25,249 nucleotides of DNA, taken from NCBI GenBank assembly GCA_030600525.1, contig JAUVLX010000010.1, positions 1 to 25,249 on the forward strand, in the 5' to 3' direction. The position numbers and the translations under genes are program-made. The notes below the pieces were generated by a model. It was not told the origin of the DNA and did no database searches. It saw nothing but the letters and a program-made list of their open reading frames with translations. Below, one piece after another: positions 22,137-25,249 of the stretch; within the stretch, counting starts at the first letter, position 1; every line of letters starts with the position of its first letter. The stretch comes from Desulfobulbus sp. (lineage in GTDB: Bacteria > Desulfobacterota > Desulfobulbia > Desulfobulbales > Desulfobulbaceae).

Positions 22137-23155
22137 TTGAACTTATAGAAACGTTTGAGGCGAGGGAAAAAATCGCTGAGTTCGCGGTGGCCCATGATGC
22201 CTTCGGGACGAAACTGCATCAGGACAATCAGCACCAGAGGAATGACGACCCATTTTATAATCTGCAGCGGACGGAGCAGTTCGAGCAGGACCGTAAACAA
22301 AATAGCAGATAAGATAGCTCCGGAAAGCGATCCCATGCCGCCGAGATAAACCATGACCAACGCTTCCGTTGATTTGAGGATATTAAAACTGCCCGGATTT
22401 ACATAGCCGATGATATAGGCGAAAAGGCCACCGGCAATGCCTGCCAGACCGGAGGAAAGCATGAAGGTAATGGTTTTCATTTTATTGGTGTTGACACTCA
22501 TGATCTCTGCTGCCACCTCGTCTTGACAGATCGCAGAAACCCCTTTGCCGAAAGTGGAGGAGGTGTAGCGTCGCAGCACCCAGACCGTTCCAACGGTAAA
22601 GACAAAGACCCAGATAACCATCCATGGAAGGTAGATAATATCTTCCATGGCGTTAATGACTTTTTTCATGCCCATGAAGCCACGGGAACCGCCGATGACG
22701 CTGAGATTTTCTATTCCACTAATGATTATATAATTGGCGGCAAGGGTGATGATTGCCAGGTAATCGCCACGTGTCTTGTAGGACGGCAGGGCGACCAACA
22801 ACCCGGCTACGGCGGCCGCTATCCCCCCAACAATAATGACCAGCGGGAACAAAAAGATTGCAAGATCCGGGTTCAGTAAAGGCGGGCCAAATATTTTGTC
22901 CTTGCTAAACAGCAGGACACCTAACAGAGAAGATACATAGGCTCCTACACACATAAACCCAGCGTGGCCGCAGGAGAATTCCCCCATGTTGCCGTTGACC
23001 AGGTTCAGGCTGGTGGACATGATGATGTTCACTCCCATAAACATCAATACCGACAGGGTGTAAAGTCCGATCAACTCCTCATAGGCAAGATAGGTGATGA
23101 TGCCGCCGAGCGTGACTAAAATGAGTTGGACCGTATATTGACGAGACATTGGCAT
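22133..23155 (-). CDS. livM: Branched-chain amino acid ABC transporter, permease LivM
   Basis: The 340-residue inner-membrane permease has about ten hydrophobic helices. The family pattern SLNLVNGNMGEFSCGHAGFMCVGAYVSSLL falls in the first third, and the cytoplasmic coupling region IMSVNTNKMKTITFMLSSGLAGIAGGLFAYI in the second half. It starts five nt after the livH stop; AGAAG precedes both ATG 23155 and ATG 23149, the latter with better spacing. The stop overlaps the livG GTG. It pairs with LivH to form the transmembrane channel. Confidence 0.93.
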   Translation of the reverse strand: MPMSRQYTVQLILVTLGGIITYLAYEELIGLYTLSVLMFMGVNIIMSTSLNLVNGNMGEFSCGHAGFMCVGAYVSSLLGVLLFSKDKIFGPPLLNPDLAIFLFPLVIIVGGIAAAVAGLLVALPSYKTRGDYLAIITLAANYIIISGIENLSVIGGSRGFMGMKKVINAMEDIIYLPWMVIWVFVFTVGTVWVLRRYTSSTFGKGVSAICQDEVAAEIMSVNTNKMKTITFMLSSGLAGIAGGLFAYIIGYVNPGSFNILKSTEALVMVYLGGMGSLSGAILSAILFTVLLELLRPLQIIKWVVIPLVLIVLMQFRPEGIMGHRELSDFFPRLKRFYKFK

Positions 23156-23160
23156 CTTCT

Positions 23161-24072
23161 CTAGATTTTAGTGGTTTTGGCGATGCCAAACAATCCGGTC
23201 GGTTTGAGCGACAGGATCACCAGCAATACGGAAAAGGAGATCAGGTCGCGGTAGGTCGAAGGAAAAAACGCAACAACCATGATCTCAACTGCTCCCAGCA
23301 GAAATCCTCCCAGAAATGCACCTCGTATATCACCAATTCCTCCTACAACCGCTGCGATAAAGGCTTTCCAGCCAATCAACGCGCCCATGTAGGGTTCAAG
23401 TACCGGGTAACTCATGGCAAACAGGATACCTGCCAGGCCGGCAAAAGCAGAGCCAAGGGCAAAGGTGATAACAATGATGGAGTCAATGGGAATTCCCATC
23501 AGGGGAACTGCAAATTTGTCATAGGAAATGGCTCGCATGGCCATGCCTACCTTGGTTCTCGTCACAATCCAATGAAGAATGAAAAAAGAAAGGATTGCAG
23601 TAATGATAACCGCAACCTTGAGGTTGGTGAAGGTAACCCCGCCGATGGTGTACACATGTTCCGTTATCAGAGCTGGAAAAGCCTTTCTACTTGCGCCAAG
23701 GAAGGCCAGATTGCCATGCTCTAAGATAAGGCCGCACATAAGTGCAGTGATAACAACATAGAGCCGGTGCGCCCCTTTTCTTCTTAACGGCCGGTAGGCG
23801 ATCCTTTCGAGGGAAACGCCCACTATGGAGGTAAGAATCATGGTCAGTGGTATGGTCATCGCAAGTGCAGCCCAACCTGGAAGGCCTAGTTGGCTCAGGA
23901 TAAAGGTGGCGACAAAGAAGGCAATATAGGCGCCTACCATGAAAATGTCGCCGTGGGCAAAGTTGATCAGGGTCAAAACCCCGTATACCATGGTATAGCC
24001 GAGCGCGATCAAGGCGTAAAAACTGCCCCACTGTAGCGCATTGATAATATTCTGAATGGTAGTCGCTAGCAT
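23161..24072 (-). CDS. livH: Branched-chain amino acid ABC transporter, permease LivH
   Basis: The 303-residue permease opens with the typical NALQWGSFYALIALGYTMVY and carries LTLINFAHGDIFMVGAY, the LivH hallmark. About eight hydrophobic helices and the coupling loop GMAMRAISYDKFAVPLMGI follow. It begins 110 nt after the binding-protein gene, beyond the hairpin at 24129-24161, and is tightly followed by livM. Confidence 0.93.
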   Translation of the reverse strand: MLATTIQNIINALQWGSFYALIALGYTMVYGVLTLINFAHGDIFMVGAYIAFFVATFILSQLGLPGWAALAMTIPLTMILTSIVGVSLERIAYRPLRRKGAHRLYVVITALMCGLILEHGNLAFLGASRKAFPALITEHVYTIGGVTFTNLKVAVIITAILSFFILHWIVTRTKVGMAMRAISYDKFAVPLMGIPIDSIIVITFALGSAFAGLAGILFAMSYPVLEPYMGALIGWKAFIAAVVGGIGDIRGAFLGGFLLGAVEIMVVAFFPSTYRDLISFSVLLVILSLKPTGLFGIAKTTKI

Positions 24073-24128
24073 GAATCGTCTCTGACTTTCATTGGCTGGT
24101 AGAAGTTATATTTACGATGGGAAACGAT

Positions 24129-24161
24129 AAAGAGCAGGCCGAATATACCGACCTGCTCTTT
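24129..24161 (-). terminator. Hairpin between livJ and livH (probable attenuating or stabilising stem)
   Basis: AAAGAGCAGG (24129-24138) pairs perfectly with CCTGCTCTTT (24152-24161), with a further 2 bp inside. On the minus strand it directly follows the binding-protein stop, but the T-run after it is broken (TTTATCGTTT). Stems in this place are common in liv and other importer operons, where they let binding-protein mRNA exceed that of the membrane components by partial termination or 3' protection. Confidence 0.6.
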
Positions 24162-24182
24162 GATTTTTGAGTTGTGTGCAAA

Positions 24183-25249
24183 TTATGGACAGACAGATTC
24201 GGCGAATTCAAACTCACCGTTGTCATTGATGCGAACAACAACAGCACATTTGACAGGGTCGCCCTCTTTGTCAAATTTCATATTGCCGGTGACACCTTCA
24301 AATGAAGGGATCTTGGACATGGCTTCACGAATAGCTTTACGATCTTTGCGCAGTTTGCCAGATAAACCACCGGTATCCTGGATGGCCTGGATTACTATTT
24401 TGGTTGCATCCCAAGTCAATGCTGCAACGTCATCGGGTACAGATCCGTATTTTTCTGTGTAGCGGTCAATGAATTCCTTGGTAGCCCCTTTAGCCCCGGC
24501 TGCTGCATAATGGGTTGAGAAATAGAGCCCTTTACAGTCGTCGCCACATAAGGTCATCAGCTCGGAAGAACCCCAGGCGTCTGAACCCATGAACTGGCCT
24601 TTGTAACCGAGTTGGTGAGCCTGCCTGACAATCAAGGCGACCTGGTTGTAGTTGTCGGGAACAAAGATGAAATCAGGTTTTGCAGCAATAATTTTTGTCA
24701 GCTGTGCAGAAAAATCCTGGTCTTTGGTTCCATGACTTGCAAAAGCAACCACTGAATCTTTACCTAGCTTTTCTTCGAACACATCGCGAAAAATTTCGGC
24801 AAGACCCTTGGAATAATCGTTTGATAGGTCGTAGAGAACAGCCGCTGTTTTGGCGTTAAAGGTTTTAACTGCAAAGTTAACTGCCACAGGACCCTGGAAG
24901 GGGTCAAGAAAAGCCGCTCTGAAAACCCAGGGGCGATCTTTTGTGGTATCAGGATTGGTGGACCAGGGGGTAACCATGACGGTTGAGTTGTCGTCAGCTA
25001 CCTGTCCTGCAGGAACTGCCTGCTTACTGGAGTTCGGACCAATCATGGCCAGGATCTCATCTCTTTCAATGAGTTTTAATGCGGTGATAACTGCAGACTC
25101 GGCTTTGGCCTCATTGTCTTCGTAGACAAATTCAAGCATATATTTTTTGCCGCCGACTTCAAGGCCGCCAGCGCCGTTAATGTCGGCTTTGAGCATCTCG
25201 GCAGACAATTTGGAGGACTCGCCAACTTTCGGGATGTCTCCGGTCATTG
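24183..25249 (-). CDS. livJ: Branched-chain amino acid ABC transporter, periplasmic binding protein (5' end outside window)
   Basis: At least 354 residues of a type I periplasmic binding protein are present; the signal peptide and first strand lie beyond the window. Visible landmarks are the opening of the mature protein (GESSKLSAEMLKADINGAGG), YEDNEAKAESAV with the ligand-side loop, IGPNSSKQAVPAGQVAD, the YDLSNDYSKGLAEIF strand-helix and FVPDNYNQVALIVRQAHQLG. The C-terminal VTGNMKFDKEGDPVK also fits. A Cys pair in LCGDDCKGLYF probably forms a disulphide, as does the last residues' VCP with another Cys. The ligand is expected to be a branched-chain or related amino acid but could be an amide or urea-like solute. 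The Met at the edge is internal, not the start. Confidence 0.92.
   Translation of the reverse strand, partial: MTGDIPKVGESSKLSAEMLKADINGAGGLEVGGKKYMLEFVYEDNEAKAESAVITALKLIERDEILAMIGPNSSKQAVPAGQVADDNSTVMVTPWSTNPDTTKDRPWVFRAAFLDPFQGPVAVNFAVKTFNAKTAAVLYDLSNDYSKGLAEIFRDVFEEKLGKDSVVAFASHGTKDQDFSAQLTKIIAAKPDFIFVPDNYNQVALIVRQAHQLGYKGQFMGSDAWGSSELMTLCGDDCKGLYFSTHYAAAGAKGATKEFIDRYTEKYGSVPDDVAALTWDATKIVIQAIQDTGGLSGKLRKDRKAIREAMSKIPSFEGVTGNMKFDKEGDPVKCAVVVRINDNGEFEFAESVCP

Noticed and set aside
1..25249. CRISPR arrays, tRNA or rRNA genes, prophage modules
   Set aside because: No regularly spaced repeats, cloverleaf-like sequences, rRNA segments or phage structural genes were recognised on either strand.

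Overview
The window looks like a chromosomal segment of a free-living Gram-negative bacterium of moderate GC. It encodes lipoproteins with classical lipoboxes, a secreted RNase T2, a complete periplasmic-binding-protein ABC importer and strong GGAGG-type ribosome binding sites. The mix (orphan trpB and trpS, a small histone-deacetylase-like protein, a liv importer, many hypothetical proteins, MITE-like elements) would suit a deltaproteobacterium-type lineage such as Desulfobacterota/Desulfobulbales. That placement is an inference from general gene content, not from a marker gene.

Layout. (1) 1-3704: the edge of a minus-strand gene, then a long leader with a candidate Trp-codon leader peptide and two tandem intrinsic terminators in front of trpS, followed by pheA (prephenate dehydratase) and a histone-deacetylase-family hydrolase. 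(2) 3769-8803: minus-strand YigZ-family protein and APC permease, a 770-bp gene-poor gap holding a 179-bp MITE-like inverted repeat, plus-strand trpB with a strong terminator, and a TRIC/UPF0126 membrane protein. (3) 8988-13135: a minus-strand set that reads as an RNA scavenging operon. In transcription order it holds a nucleoside hydrolase fused to DJ-1/PfpI and glyoxalase-type domains, a class B acid phosphatase lipoprotein and a secreted RNase T2. A second, 131-bp MITE-like element lies just upstream of its first gene. (4) 13136-20353: an accessory stretch. After about 1.4 kb without a convincing gene come a protein with transthyretin-like domains, a putative caspase/gingipain-fold lipoprotein, its secreted partner, a coding-looking gene fragment, a possible permuted papain-like protein with a coiled coil, a small hypothetical protein, a TAG-interrupted remnant and a YqaA-family membrane protein. 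(5) 20614-25249: a minus-strand branched-chain amino acid ABC importer in the order livJ-livH-livM-livG-livF, with livJ cut by the window end.

How it fits together. Three genes concern aromatic amino acids (trpS, pheA, trpB). The leader of trpS can be folded into a domino-type attenuator in which ribosome stalling at three consecutive Trp codons would relieve both terminators. The RNase T2, phosphatase and nucleosidase order follows the chemistry from RNA to NMP to nucleoside to base plus ribose, running from outside the cell to the cytoplasm. The most unusual items are the trpS attenuator, the three-domain nucleosidase fusion (with the usual active-site His-Asp motif changed to Phe-Asp), and the paired caspase-like lipoprotein and partner gene. 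All structures, domain calls and motif assignments were made by eye, without searches or folding software.
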